64,000 bases of DNA from Leptodontidium sp. MPI-SDFR-AT-0119 (GCA_020726505.1 JAHLEZ010000018.1:1426001-1490000), one strand, 5' to 3'. Counted from the stretch's first letter, positions 45,736-58,454 are shown. Notes: generated from the sequence alone by a model not told the origin. Numbers and translations are program-made.

Positions 45736-46862
45736 TCAAGCCCTGGACTGCATGGGAGCCATCTTCTGCCCCGGTAGCTCATTGACCCACCCATCCGTAT
45801 CCTCAATAACCGTCTTATCGACAGCACACTTGTTCATCTCTTCCACCGTCTGAGTCTTCAGAATCCCCTGCATCCCAGGGCTCCTACACTTATGGAACAT
45901 GCACGAATCATTCATCGCCCTCTGCAAACTATCTCCTTTCCAGCCAAACAGATAATCCGCATGGGTGCCATAGCCCTTCCCATCGCTATACGACCACACA
46001 AATGGCTGCGATCCATCTTTCGGCCACATGTCTGCGAAGGCCGTGGTATTCCACATCGTCTCGTAGGCAACTTGTGCTGTGCGGACAGGGTGCGAAGCTG
46101 GACATGGATCAGCTTCGCGGAATCCACCTCGTTGGTTCGAGAACATGTGTGATTGATGATCGGGACTGTCAACGTTCTTGCCATCCCAGCAGCTGGGGAA
46201 GTGATGTATTGCCATTATCCCCGCGGCGCAAGGCTTACTGGGGAAATCGGGGGTTTCGAATCCTCGAGTGAGGATTGTCTCGAGGCAGGTGTATGCCAGA
46301 CCTAGGTTCGATTTTGGACTGGCGAGAGATGTGGTTGTGGGATTACCGACTGTCATGCGGAATCCCTGTTACAAGTTAGCTGATGTATCTTCGGTTTGTC
46401 GACGAGCATTCCTAGGGACTTGAGCGAAAAGTCGCAACCACTTACCGGAGGGAATGCAGTAATGTACTGATCACCATTTGAATTAAAGTCTTTCTGCGTA
46501 TAATACACAGTCATACCACCCTTGATATCCGGTGCATCTTGACCTTCATACCCCAGTTGCGCATTCGGATACTGTGGCACTCTCTTGTACGAGCCATTCT
46601 CATGTCTGAAATACATAGCCGCCGTCCAGTAGTTCGAGAGATCTTCAGTATATGCACAGGTCGTACAGGTAGCTTGCTCCCCGATATCGCCTTTCATTGT
46701 AGCGTTGAATGCATTTCCTCCCACGATTTGATGTACGTGTGCGGAGGGGATCTGGCCAGGCTCTACCAGTGGATCGAGTCGTTGGATGGAGACTGTTGAG
46801 CAGGCGAATCGAAGAGCTGCTTGGGAGAGCCCGGCTTGGAGTGCAAAAGACGTCCACTTCAT
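45736..46862 (-). CDS. secreted DUF1996 protein
   Basis: A 348-residue protein from exons 46862..46446 and 46365..45736; the 80-bp intron is GTAAGT..AACAG with a GCTAAC branch and joins TAFPP to GFRMTVGNP. The start is MKWTSFALQAGLSQAALRF, a short signal peptide-like segment. Conserved DUF1996 (PF09362) features: ERLDP-like RLDPLVEPGQIPSAHVHQIVGGNAF (His42, His44), CTTC, DLSNYWTAAMYF, GMTVYY, GFRMTVG, and near the end FPSCWDGKNVDSPDHQSHM. This family is secreted in fungi, often joined to WSC or CBM modules; its activity is unknown to me. Here it stands alone, with no WSC domain visible. It is on the same strand as, and upstream of, the Zn2Cys6 gene. Confidence 0.9.
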
Positions 46863-47729
46863 TTTGTAAAAGTCGACATTTCCGTCCGAGATTTCTGAAG
46901 TGACGAAATTGTTTGACCCCGACTGTACGATGATTCTGAAGTGAACGATAGGAGCGTATTGACTTGACCTACGGAAAACTCATATCACTATGTGTGAAAT
47001 GGCTGGTGGCTCTGATACATACATCTTCAATCTACTCCCTGTCTATATTGTTGATAACCATTAGCCTCAACCCTTCATGTGGGGTTGCAGATTGTACAGC
47101 ATCACCTCGTAAGCGATTATTTTGGCAAAACATGAATTAGCCGAGCTACAGCTTTCAGAAACAATTTAAATCCAGATGGGAGGCTCTCATTGGCCTGAAT
47201 TCAACTGCCGGCATTCAAAATTCTTGGATTGCTATTGCCGCGCATATTTGATCTTGCTTGGGGCCTCACTGTGCAAATTGAGGCTGTGGGTGGCGAAAAT
47301 TCGGATGTATAATTCCTGGGAGCTTAGGTTACATCGATATCCTTGATGATATCAAATTCTTGGGATCTCAATCCTACATAACGTCTGTTGTCGTGATAAG
47401 AAAGATGACCGCAGTGGGTTATCTGGGAGACGGTGTAATCCGGGGTGGTATTTGCTTACATCCTATCGGACCTCGAGCAGGGTTAATGACGATAGAGTCA
47501 AAGTCCCACTGCAAGTAGAAGCTAGCTGTCGAAAGAAACCTGTCCCAAACGCATAAAAATCTTATTTTGCTGCTCAAAACTCGAATGATGAACAAGCTGC
47601 AACATCTTAAAAAACTGTGATACATCCTCAATAGAGATGGCCGAAAACAATCTCGCCTCGCCTCAACTTGGAATATATGCCTCGGGGTTGCTGGTCCACT
47701 AGCAAGAGCTGGGTATTCATACTTGCCCA
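46863..47729. other. intergenic, no gene seen
   Basis: The promoter of the DUF1996 gene and the 3' flank of the next gene. A minus-strand ORF at 47419..47877 overlaps the next gene's hydrophobic tail in another frame and is treated as a shadow. Confidence 0.4.
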
Positions 47730-48820
47730 TCAGTAGAATAACGCTAGGAAGACTAAAAGCCAACAGGACAACCAAAGATGCCATCTTGAACGTCCATCCA
47801 TGCCCAGGCTTCCAGCGCTCGCCTTCGTCGAAGCAATAGTAACCGCCTGAGAGGCATTCTGGCAGATCGAGCAGCAATTCGTCTCAATCAACGCCGCACC
47901 TCCCGCAACCATCCCATCACGTGGACGCGCACCTCCAAGATCACTTCCCATCACCGGCCCCTTCGTGATCATCGGCCAACTAGGCATAGTAACCGAAGTC
48001 TCACCCACGGCCAACCATCCCAACCCTTTCTCATCAGTCGTCACACTAACCATCTCGCTCCCCAAGCTCACCGAGCCACCAAACTGCACCGTCCGATTCC
48101 CTTCTACTTCGAACCGCGGCAGCGTAGTCGGAATAGGATTAATCCACATCGCTGTCCCACTCGCCCACGGATTCTGCGTCGTTGGTCCCCAGCGTGTATA
48201 GGTATCTGTAAACGTCCATGCCAGTCCCGGCCAACCTTGGGCATTTCCCCAGCCTCCTGTACCCTGAGCAGAAAAAGTTGACGACCGGCCGCCGCTGCCG
48301 AATACCATACACCGTATACTATTGTAGGACGTTGACACGCCATTGGAGTCGATCCAGGAGATGGGGAGGGTGGTGATTGATGCAGTGATTGAGACGATGG
48401 GGTTGTCGGTGCATGTTTTGCTCGTGAAGAGGAGGGTTATAGGGTGGGATTCTGCGAGGATGTCGCCGGAGAAGATGAATACTGTTTCTGGGGGTGCGGA
48501 AGTGAATGTCTGGGAGCTAACAGTCAAATTTGGGCTGGGTACTGTGGTGGTGTAAGCCAGAGGATCGTCAAATGTTGGTGTTTCTAAAGTGGAGGAAGAT
48601 GACGGTATGATCTCTGGAATGAAGATAGTGCGTTTATATTCAGCATGTAATGGAGTTGGTTCAGGCTGCTGGGGAAGGTGCTGAAGTGGTTGTGCTGAGA
48701 AGGTTGTTAGCTTCTTGATAGCCTTGGGTCACAGTGGAAGATAGATAACCCACCAGTCTGTGAAGAAACAAAGGCCACAAAAAGATCCAAACAGGTGCAT
48801 ATCGAAAGTCCTCTTCCCAT
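47730..48820 (-). CDS. secreted or surface protein with hydrophobic C-terminal tail
   Basis: I assemble exons 48820..48754 and 48694..47730 (59-bp intron, GTGGGT donor, AGCTAAC branch, TCTCAG acceptor), giving 343 residues. The first exon encodes a signal peptide (MGRGLSICTCLDLFVAFVSS), which the longer downstream frame lacks on its own. A Pro/Ser/Thr linker (IPEIIPSSSSTLETPTFDD) precedes a beta-rich domain of ~190 residues (ILAESHPITLLFTSKTC, SIRCMVFGSGGRSSTFS, GNAQGWPGLAWTFTD). Near the end there is a CCSICQNA motif, then a hydrophobic C-terminus (HLWLSCWLLVFLALFY), so the protein is probably GPI-anchored or tail-anchored at the surface. The family is not recognised. The exon join rests on frame continuity and the signal peptide. 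Confidence 0.65.
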
Positions 48821-51800
48821 TGCCAACTTCGTCTATTAGCCTGTTTGGGTGACTCTTCTTCCAGCTCCCTTAAATCAACCGTTCCCCAGCGCTTTGTCGC
48901 TGCCAGCCTATGTGGGAGTGAAATGAAAACTCTCGTTGCGCTCGTCAAGCGTTGAAATATCTTCTTTTATTTCAATTACGGGAATTTAAGATACATGTTG
49001 AGAACAAGGGTTTCTGGACGATATCTGAGGTTGTTCACTGCTGCGCCTCCGCCTTACAGGGTAATTAGCCTGATATCACATTTCCGCAATGGGACAATCT
49101 TCAGCCTCAGTTTTCTCTCTCCAGATTTACAACGTGTAGCATGGAGAGTACAGGAGTTTGACGGTAATGTTTTGGAAATGTGTAATGGTAAAGTAGAGTT
49201 TCTGGAATTGTTCAACTAAAACGGTGGAAATTTTTGGTCTGCTTGGAATTGCATCGTGAGGCGGAACTGAATATGAAAGTGGACAGCGGGGTGTCCGGAG
49301 AGCCTGTTGTTTACATGAGATATTGTACGGAATGGAAAAGACATTCAGATGGTTTTTTGATAACGCAGAATATCTGGGGAGGCACCGATTTTCCCGGGTT
49401 GGGAAGCTGGTCATGTACCAGGTGTTGTTGGCTTATGAGGTCAGATGTATTGTGTGATTTTGGAGTATATCTATGCAGTCTAGTAGCTGTAAGGGGCTCG
49501 AGATGCTTGACGTTGACAATGAATGATGGGCAACGAGAGTGAGCGTGACTTTCACGTGATGGTTAAACAATCTGCAATTCGATATCGCTCTCAAGCAAGC
49601 AACCGAAATACCAGCGCTCAAATTCAACATCCACCACGGCATTCCATTGACACACTTTTCATTTCACCAAACGGCCGCTTCGCTTCTTACCCGCCAGTAC
49701 CTGGAATTTGGTTGTCAAACCTAAAATTGACGCGTCGGAGATGAAGTTGAAATTTCCATTCCTGATAACACAACATCGACAAGCGACGCGTCGAACAGGA
49801 AATACCCAGCCCAGAGTTTTCATAGTGATCATAATTCCAGGATGGTCCAAGTCCCCACAATCAACCCGCGATTCACAAAACTCAAGCCAGGATCCAGGGC
49901 GGATACCGTACGATAAGTCGATAACGTCGGTTCGAATGGCAAGTGGAATAGAGAACAGACTGCAAGTATTGCCTCCAAGACGGGATGAAAGCCAGAATAA
50001 GTCCTCTCACCGACAAACAGAGTGGGTTTTCCCGAGACAATCCACCAAGTCTCGAACGCCATGCGGCTCAGCAACGAAAACAGACGGCTCAAAATGAGGA
50101 TAGTGGCTCCCAGGCCGTCGCATCCCGAGCAAACGGTTCCTTGGAGGTTGCTTTGACATGTGCCGCTGCCGCTGCGAGAGGAGACGAGATGAGATGAAGC
50201 CTTGACCACGGCACAATCCACACGATGGATTTAACTCAACCCAGAACAAACTCAGGAGATCCATCGCGCCACCCGTCCAGCCGCCTGTTGATCATCATCG
50301 ATACCACCTCAAATCCGTCATCCCGATAATCAATCCCGCCTCATCCGATGATCCCAGTCTGTCAATTCATATATTTAACTGGAGTCAGTCTCCACAGCAC
50401 AATATATTTTTCCGGTTGACAACCCCGGAAAGGAAGACGCTATTGAAGGGGAGTTAGTAATATATTTCTGCGGGTGGCCCTCTTCGAAGCGAGGATGTTG
50501 AATTGGGCTTTGACGGTGCGGAGCTAGGGAATGGACCGGATTGGAGGCTTGGAGACTAGAAAGGCTGGGGAAATGAGTGGGATGACGAACCAGTGCGGTT
50601 CAACCTGTCATCGAACTAAAAAGAAAAGCGGCACGAGATTTTGGAAGAAAGGAAAGAAAACGTGGGATGGTTGACTCTCGGAGGATTTTTGTTTGAGGTT
50701 GAGATGCTCGGGTCTGACAATCAAGAGTTACTCGAGTACACAGTGGGGGCAGGACCGGACGAACTTCAGACGACAGTCACTCGAGGGAAGAATCATCTAC
50801 AAAAGATCGGACTCAATCTCCGAATTACTGATCAAAACTTCCTCCAAATTCTCACGGTTCAAAGAACAGAAGATGCAAGAGACTGCATTTCACCTCTTTC
50901 AAGTTCTGCGTGCTCAGATGTTCACCAACTGGGGTCCCTGGGCCGTCAGATTATTATTGGCTCCGACCGCAGACTCGGATCCTTACTTTGCAGCAGGCTC
51001 GGTATGAAGCGATCAACCTGAAACGCTGGACCAGAGAAGATAGCAAGTTGATCGCCCCTTGAGGTGCGTTTGCGATGAGCTGCTGCTAAAGGATGACTTT
51101 GGGGGTTTCTTTGTTGACATCCACAGCAGCATTCAGAATGTCGTTTACGGTAGATGATTGGATAGAATTCCGCTTTTGGATTTATTGTTGTCTCTGTTAT
51201 TGCCACTCGGACCCAAATAACTCTTTCCTCAGCTGAGGCTCGTCTGTGTGTTTCGCCTCGGCTGACAGCTGCGGATTTCGAGTCTTCACCTCCACTACTG
51301 GCGCACTGGCCAGATCCCACTCGACGCCAAGGTGAGGATTCGGAAGGATTAGATTGAAAGTTTGAGGCTCTCTTAAAGCAGCCGTTGAAAATGAGGTCCA
51401 GGGCGTCACAGCAGGTGGCTGAGAAAGTCTACAGTGGATGGAGGAGACGCTGTGCAACAGTGGAAGGATCTGTCACCAACGCTGCTTTACAGACTTCAGT
51501 CAACCACTATCAAACCTTGAAAATGCCCGACCCCTCACCTTGGACGCCTCCCGGGATCGAACCCTCCACTAGACGGCTGTGGTTGGTGTCGCTTCTTGCC
51601 CCTGACGAGCAAGGGCAACGTGTGAAGCCACAAACACAGACAAGTGATAGCGTTGGCGTGTTTCTGCTTGAGCCTTCCGCCCCGGCGACAAGGGCTCAAT
51701 CAGGCCCTGCTTGCGGGCGAAGTCCACAGTGGTCGGTCCTGTTCGATAATCCAGGCGCAGATTTGAAGGAGGGCATGGGCATGGTGCCGATACCGTATCG

Positions 51801-53511
51801 GCATCGCAGCTTTGCATTCTTTGCATCCCTCCCTCGCTCCTCCCCTTCCTTCAGGGCTTCCCAGCAATACGAACAGAGCTCTCACCACTGCCTGACCACT
51901 CGATGAACGGGATTCTCGTAGTGCATCATCCATCACCTCACCGCTGTACACCAATCGCTGAACCCATCCGCTCATTCCTCCGCTCCTGCTCCTCACTAGA
52001 CTGATTACTGACGGCCTGCGTTAATCTTGCGATATCTGTAAACTTTTGCCCCTCGAAGCTCGTGAACGACTTTCCACCTCTTTCGCTCCTCGCTTTCCTT
52101 GCCTGTGCGAGAGGATTCGACCGGAAAACTTGTTGACTTAGGCTACCATCCATCCATCGGCTGCACTCTGGGACGACTTCCTTTCTTCAACTCGGCCTTG
52201 CGCTTCAGCACTGATTGATCGCCTCAGAGCTCGAAGCTCTGATACTTCTGTTTGTAGTGCTACTACGGTACGGAGGTACACAGCGAGACTTGACTCGGGA
52301 TCTGAAACGGCAACGACGAACAAACTCAACTTCCCCTTCCCCCTTCCTCTCCTTGCCCTTCCAGCAGGCAGCTTCGACAGCTCCCAAACTTCTTCTTTTC
52401 TGGAAACGAGAGGTTGTCGAGACGACATTCCCGGACGAACAGCGAACAGACGGAGACTTCATCCCACGTTTGAAGAGGAAGTTGGACGGTCGTACCCTTT
52501 TGTACGGATCTGGTGCTCAGGTACGTCGCCCGAGCACAGAAAGAGCCGTGGGGGACAGAAAACAGGTGGATTTCGCATGAGGGATTGTCACCAGCATCCG
52601 AAACGTCAAATGTAACAACATCATTCTTTTCTCGTCGTCCACCGCCTGCTTTAGCTCTTTACGTCCCTAGTTTGCCAGTTTGGGGTGTCTGGTCTCATAG
52701 GAGGGGGCACACGATCGGGCCAAGTGCCACTGGTCGACGACGGCAGGCCCGCACATCAAACCAGTGATCCAATTGACCATTCAGTGCCGTCCCCAAAGTT
52801 GGGTTTCGAATGTTCTACGAGGTGGATCTCGTCGACCGTGGATGAACTCCTTCGTCCTCATCATCGTCATCCTCTTACCTTCTCTCCTTCGTTCTGTATT
52901 CCTCGCCGGCGCTGGATGAGGCCGTCACCATCGCTAACACTACTCGCGCAGGATCGTTGAAGTTGGGGGAGTTCAAGTACATCATATCACGGCTTCGTCA
53001 CACCTGGTCAGCAGTTTCGATTCGATTCAGTACACACGCCGGTTGAAATGCAACACCACGATTTTTGATTGATTCAACTGCCGCTTCTACTTCAATATAG
53101 ACCACGTTCTTTGTCTATTCATTTCGGCTCCTAGCGACCGACCACGCTCTTTAGCACCTACTATTCTTACATCGGAGTTCGACCACTTCGTATCCCTACG
53201 CAAAGTTTTCAATCCAGAGTTTCTCCCAGCTGAAAACAGATACAACTCAGCTCTCTCACCCGCGATATTCTACTGGCCACAGGTTTTGTTAATTTTGTGT
53301 CAGGAAGACTCAAAAGCAATTTCATTTCAACAGTTTACGGCTTCGCGCATAGAGTAATCCCTTGTCGCGTACGGCTTCATGCATATGCAAACGCGATAAG
53401 AGGAAAGGATCCGAGTAGTGGGTTGGTAACGAGGCTCAGTTCCTCGAAACCACCTTATATAGCCGGAACACTCGCGATCCCGCAATTCAAGCTTCAATCG
53501 CCGTTGTTGAA
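48821..53511. other. 4.7 kb stretch without a convincing gene
   Basis: Many ORFs of 60-170 codons occur on both strands (for example 49829..50221 minus, 51385..51906 plus, 52138..52428 minus), but all overlap antisense partners and lack domains. A degenerate Pol III promoter-like fragment lies at 51543..51590. The 1 kb before 53512 is rich in pyrimidine tracts, as expected for a promoter with a long 5' leader of the EGF-like gene. Confidence 0.4.
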
Positions 53512-56332
53512 ATGAATCAGCAATGGCAACCGCCTTCCAGGATTCCTGGTGCCCCTGGAGCAGGAGGATCGGTGAGAAGAGCAAGAGAGAGGATGGCCGC
53601 TGGGCAACCACCGGATATGCCAGAACCACCACAACAAGGAAGACTATATGAGCCACCGCGGATGGCTGCACCAATCCAACCAGCAAGTCGAATTCGACCT
53701 CCAATGCCGGTAGCTCCCTCTGGACCTAAGAACGGACAACCTCCAATTGGCGTCGCAGTATCCAGACCATCACAAATACCGCAATGGCCTCTGGCTGGGG
53801 CTGCTGAGCCAGGCCAACAATACCAACCACCTGCAGGTCGAGGGCCACCACCACAGCGACCACCTCGCCCCAGTCAGGTTCCTTCAATACTGGAGATCGC
53901 ACGACTGCAGGAGGGTTCGCCAACTTCCCAGTATGCCCAGCGAACCCAGGAACAACTGGACCAACAATATGAGAGGGAGAGACGGGAGGAGGAGGATATG
54001 ATCTCGCCCATCGTGGCATCGCCACTGACCATGTCTTCTCGACCGTCAACATTGTCATCTGTTGGCTCGATACCGGACTTTCCGGTTCCTGTGGCTCCTG
54101 GCCCGCCACGAAGAAGCGCCAACCTTGGACCACCACCCAGCTCGAGACGTGGCGCATCTTCATACTACTCACAAGCATCCTTCGTCTCCCCAATCCCCGA
54201 GGAGAGTCCGCGATCAAGAACGACCCATCTATCGTACGCCTCGAGTGCTGCCATACCGACAAGTTGGGGTTCTAACTCTCCGCGATATCCATACGACGAG
54301 GACGATTACGAAGACGAAAGTGTTTACGACGGAGGCTTTGATAAATCGCCTACAGTTGAGGAAGGTCGCGAATCGAGAGGGTCGGACGATAATGATGACA
54401 GAGGATTGATTCGAAGCGCAAGTTTCGGGAGAAGAGCGAAGCCTTCCATGATCACCACAAAGGGTTCGGAAAGGATAGAACCTAGACCATCACCCATGCC
54501 GCAGCAGAGGCCAATACAGATGACAAAGTTGGAGAAGATGGGGATTGTTCCGATGCCAGGTAATGAGGATTCTGGTGCTACCGCGAGTAACAGCAATGGT
54601 CTGGAAAGGAAGGAGTCACAGAGGAACACAGTGTGGCCCATAATTGGAGATGTCAACTCGCCCCTCGCGACAGGCACGGGCTTAATTGACAAGTCGAGTT
54701 CATCCTCCGAGGAGACAGTTCCTACGCTCGCGAGGGCGATAACAACAAATGATGCCACTCCTGCGTATACTGCGAACTTCTCCGATCCGAATGCCAATGC
54801 GATGCTTGGAGCTTACAACGCTGCAAGCTCTCTTCAACCACCTGGAACAGAACCTACCCGAACCCCGAGTCCTTCCAATGGATTCAGCAAGTTATCTGCC
54901 GTTCGACGCCCTCCACGACTCGATATGGATGCGGTTAGAGATGCGGAGGCTAGAGGCAGTTTGACGAGTCTGCCAGACCTGATTAGACGAGCAACAAGAT
55001 TAGCAGCAATGATGGATAGAGGGAAGAGACCAAGTAGTCGTTTGGCTCTGAACGACTTCCCAAGCCAGGACGACTTTGCGAGGGAGAAGGAGATGGGCAG
55101 TATGTATTTCCAGCCTGTGATTTGAGACCTAGCTAACATTTACAGTGAATCCTGATGGGAAACATCGATCTGGTTTCTCTGGAATGCTTGCCTCGTTTCC
55201 ACCTCCTGGTGTCCAAACACCTAGTGGCGAAACACCCACCCGTCCTATGTCAGCATGGCCATCTGGATTCGACGGACAAGCTGGTGATGGACAAGACGGG
55301 AAAAAGCAAAAGAAACCCCGTCGTTGTTGCGGACTTCCTTGCTGGGGATTCTTTCTTGTGGTCCTAATCCTTCTAATCATTATTGCTGCAGCTGTCGTTG
55401 TCCCTCTCGAACTACTCGTTCTCAACAAGCCAAAATCCACAAGCACGGCAGTAACCGCTGCAACCTGTCAAGCCACCACAGCAACAGCCTGCCAGAACGG
55501 GGGCACAGCGTTTGTCGACAACGGTTCATGTGCCTGTATATGCACGAACGGCTTCACTGGCTCAACTTGTACCTCGGCCAATGCCACCGGCTGCTCAACG
55601 GTCACCCTGTCTGGTTCATCATTCACAAACGTTACTCTCGGCCAATCCATTCCTCGCCTAATCTCAGGAGGCCAAACAAACTTCTCCATCCCCCTCTCCG
55701 AAAGCACCATCCTCGCACGCTTCAACTCCGGCAACCTTTCCTGCGCAACTGAAAATGCATTAGTGACCTTCCGAGGCCGTTCCGAACGCCTTGGAGCAGC
55801 CAGCGATCTCGTCGTTTCCACAACCAGCTCTACTCCGGCCGCCTCTGCCACAGCACAAATCTTTCGCCGACAAGAACCAAGTGCAAGCAGTACAAGCCCC
55901 GAGGCAGCAGTCGCCACTGCAAACGGAATCGTCTACGATGCCTCGACACCAGTCGCGACCTCTGCTCCTTCAGCCACAAGTTCAACGCCCTCCTCGATCA
56001 CAGACCCCCAAGCCATCTTTAGCATTACCGAAGAAGTTCTCGATTTCGCACGTGTTGCAGTCCTCTACGTCCTACAAGAAGACGCTCTCGAGAACGCCAT
56101 TTCAGCGCAAAGCACCCTCCAGGCTTGGTTCAAGGGCCAGACCTACACCAATCAAGCCGCGATGAACGTTAGTCTTGGCAATGGCAACGAGGTGAATCTC
56201 TTGGCCTTCCAAGTCAACGTGGGTAATGGCACAGTGGGGGCGAAGAACACCAGTCTCCCTGCGAAAGCGAAACGAGATATTGATAAGAGGAAATTCAGGA
56301 GGAGGAGCCTGCCATTGTATTCTGTGCGGTGA
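53512..56332 (+). CDS. large single-pass membrane protein with Pro-rich cytosolic region and EGF-like ectodomain
   Basis: Exons 53512..55099 and 55146..56332 (46-bp intron: GTATGT donor, AGCTAAC branch, TTACAG acceptor) give 924 residues; the junction codon is ATG (EKEMG-MNPDG). Residues 1-590 are Pro/Ser/Arg-rich and disordered, without a signal peptide. Basic residues KKQKKPRRCC precede one membrane segment (about 597-619, WGFFLVVLILLIII), suggesting a type II orientation with a cytosolic N-terminus and possible palmitoylation at the CC. Outside lies an EGF-like domain: CQNGGTAFVDNGSCACICTN then GFTGSTC (about 639-672), then a Ser/Thr-rich region and a domain with several N-glycosylation sequons (NVT, NFS, NLS, NVS, NTS). 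Such proteins are common in filamentous ascomycetes; their role, possibly wall sensing or polarity, is unproven. Confidence 0.88.
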
Positions 56333-57593
56333 TTGATTATTTGGTACGGCGACAGAGATATAGTATGAGTATAATGACGATATTTATGGCCTTCTCTTTT
56401 TCCTGCTTGGGATTCGAATTGTGTTTAGATGAATGGGTGAACCCAGGAAGAAAGGAAGGGTGAAATAAAAGAAAGAATGAGTGTCGGAGTAGATGGGGCT
56501 CTGACTTGTATATACTGCCCTCGCCAGCTCAATGGCCTTTTCCTTTGATGTCCTTTTTTGTGGTTTGTTTTGTTAAGATATACCTTTTGCTTTTTTTCAT
56601 TTTTGTATCTTTCTTTTCTGTTTGGTGGATGGGGGGGAGAAGAGAGGAGGGTTTTGCTCTGCGAGCGAGCGTGCGAATGAGAAGTATTTGGTATTTTCTT
56701 GAGAGGGGGAATGTAATTTGTTGATGTGCAGGGAATGGGAGAGGAGTGAGAGTAGAGGAAGGGAAAGAGCAGGGTTGTATCATAGGTGGCTGTGGATGTG
56801 AGGATTTGAGCTCAGAGAAAGCGAAAGAGGAAGAGAAGGACAAGACGGCGAGGAGGAGAGGAGAATAAGGATTGCATGGAAAGGAGTTGAGTTGAGTCAA
56901 GTCGAATTGATTGATTGCATGCTGGCAGGTAAATCTTAATGGAACTATGGATTTATGAACACTACAGTATGCTTCTGAACTTTTCTGTTTTTGAGGTTTG
57001 TGATGCGGTCTTGTGTGTATGTGAGTAGAGTGAGTGTTCGACCGTTGAGAGGTTGTATGAGTGATGTTGAACTGGAGAGGCGAGGAAGCAGCTGTAATGT
57101 ATATCAGCACTATCCCAGTGGGGAAGTCATGTGCCTTGCCGGCATTGTTTTGATTCTGGGCGGAGAGTTCTAGTAACCACGGCTAATTATTTCAACCCTC
57201 ATTTGATGATCTTTTGTATTCGGATTTGAAGCTGTAAAGCACGAGGGTGAGTGTTCACGATGAAAATGTCCTACCTCTTATTTGCGGAAATTATGAAGCA
57301 GATCTCGTTCCGATGACGGCTTGCGAGAATCTGTATTCACGGGGAATCCCTGTAGGTTTTAATGCGTACGGGACGATGCAACATCAACGCCCTCGGAAGC
57401 TTATTGTGACGATGGACACGCTAAACAAATCGATCTCCTCAAGGATGGCATTGCTGAAATAGGATGAGGATATAAGCTTAAACTCGTTCCCGCTGTACAC
57501 TTTCTTGATGAGGTGTGCTGGCTCAAGTTGGACTTCACTTTTCGGCTTGTTGAAAGACACTCAACTCTTTCCGTCTGAGCTTCACCTAAGTGC
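56333..57593. other. intergenic, no gene seen
   Basis: The 3' flank of the EGF-like gene and sequence before the esterase remnant. ORFs such as 56529..57110 (minus) and 57247..57462 are low-complexity. Confidence 0.4.
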
Positions 57594-58454
57594 TTGACAT
57601 TTTTGAAACACCAAAATCGTGAACGCGATGTATTCCCGCTCGAGTTCTTAAGTGTTGTGGCAGTGCTCTTCGTCATGGTTCTTGGCCACCATCCATCCTC
57701 ATCAGATCGACTCCAAATAGATCTTGGGTATGAGATACATCAAGGGCAATTCAACGTGAGTTCACCTCGCCCTTCTCACGCACAAAAAACTCAAGTCAAG
57801 CAGTCAACCGGCCAATTTTACAAATTCTCCAACATCCGTTACGCCGCTCCTCCAATTGGAAAGCTGCGATTCGCGCCGTCCACAGCTCCGTCAACAAGAC
57901 ATAAAGTCTTCAATGATGGATTTGATTTTGCTGTTTGCCCAAATGCTATGCCTGCGTGGAGCTCTGTTGCTAAACAATGGTTGATGGAAGGTATTGGGTC
58001 TATCAATATCACAGCCGGGTACACAATCCCGAATATAACTACGGCTCCATCTGCGATGCCTGGGACAAACGAAGATTGTCTTTTTCTGGATGTGTTGGTG
58101 CCAAAAGCTGTTTTTGATGACGATAGAAACAGGAAAGGAAAGGCCTGGGGATATCTCTTCAGCGTTCTGCCCGCTGCACGGCGACGATATCTACTACGCA
58201 TTCTACGAAGGACCCACACCAGCCGCCAAGAACGACACACTAGCTCTAGTCATGCAAAGCAATTCACGAATTTCATCATGGGTGGGAATCCGAACGGTGA
58301 CGGTGATGGCCTTCCTACTTTTGACAGCTATGATCGGCAGACGGCCGCTGGGAGGGGAGTGGTGATGGATCTTGATCTGAGTTGGACGGTGATGAGATCG
58401 GATGATTTGCCACTGGATAGGTGTAAGTGGTGGCAGAAGGCTTTGTATGCTTGA
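57594..58454 (+). pseudogene. type-B carboxylesterase remnant with internal deletion and frameshifts
   Basis: The N-terminal part keeps family signatures: FYKFSNIRYAAPPIGKLRF and NEDCLFLDVLVPKA. The expected oxyanion-hole region, the GESAGG nucleophile motif and about 250 further residues are absent. Sequence then jumps to the C-terminal third, first in the +1 frame (CPLHGDDIYYAFYEGP ... LALVMQ) and then back in the starting frame (KQFTNFIMGGNPNGDG ... KWWQKALYA). The long ORF remains open only by chance. No catalytic serine is left, so it cannot be an esterase. The apparent start is a TTG; the first ATG in frame is 57675, inside a hydrophobic segment that looks like an old signal peptide. 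I infer decay by an internal deletion plus a 1-nt shift near 58250..58262. Confidence 0.85.

Noticed and set aside
47419..47877. Alternative C-terminus with a different hydrophobic tail for the surface protein
   Set aside because: Only reachable by an unsupported splice; the main frame runs to a stop with its own hydrophobic tail.
51543..51590. Functional tRNA gene
   Set aside because: A- and B-box motifs are adjacent and no anticodon arm is present, so a cloverleaf is impossible; kept only as a relic in the findings.
51385..51906. 173-codon plus-strand ORF
   Set aside because: Covers the tRNA-like fragment and several antisense ORFs; no recognisable domain and no protein-like hydrophobic pattern.
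53726..54262. 178-codon minus-strand ORF inside the EGF-like gene
   Set aside because: Antisense shadow of the proline-rich coding region.
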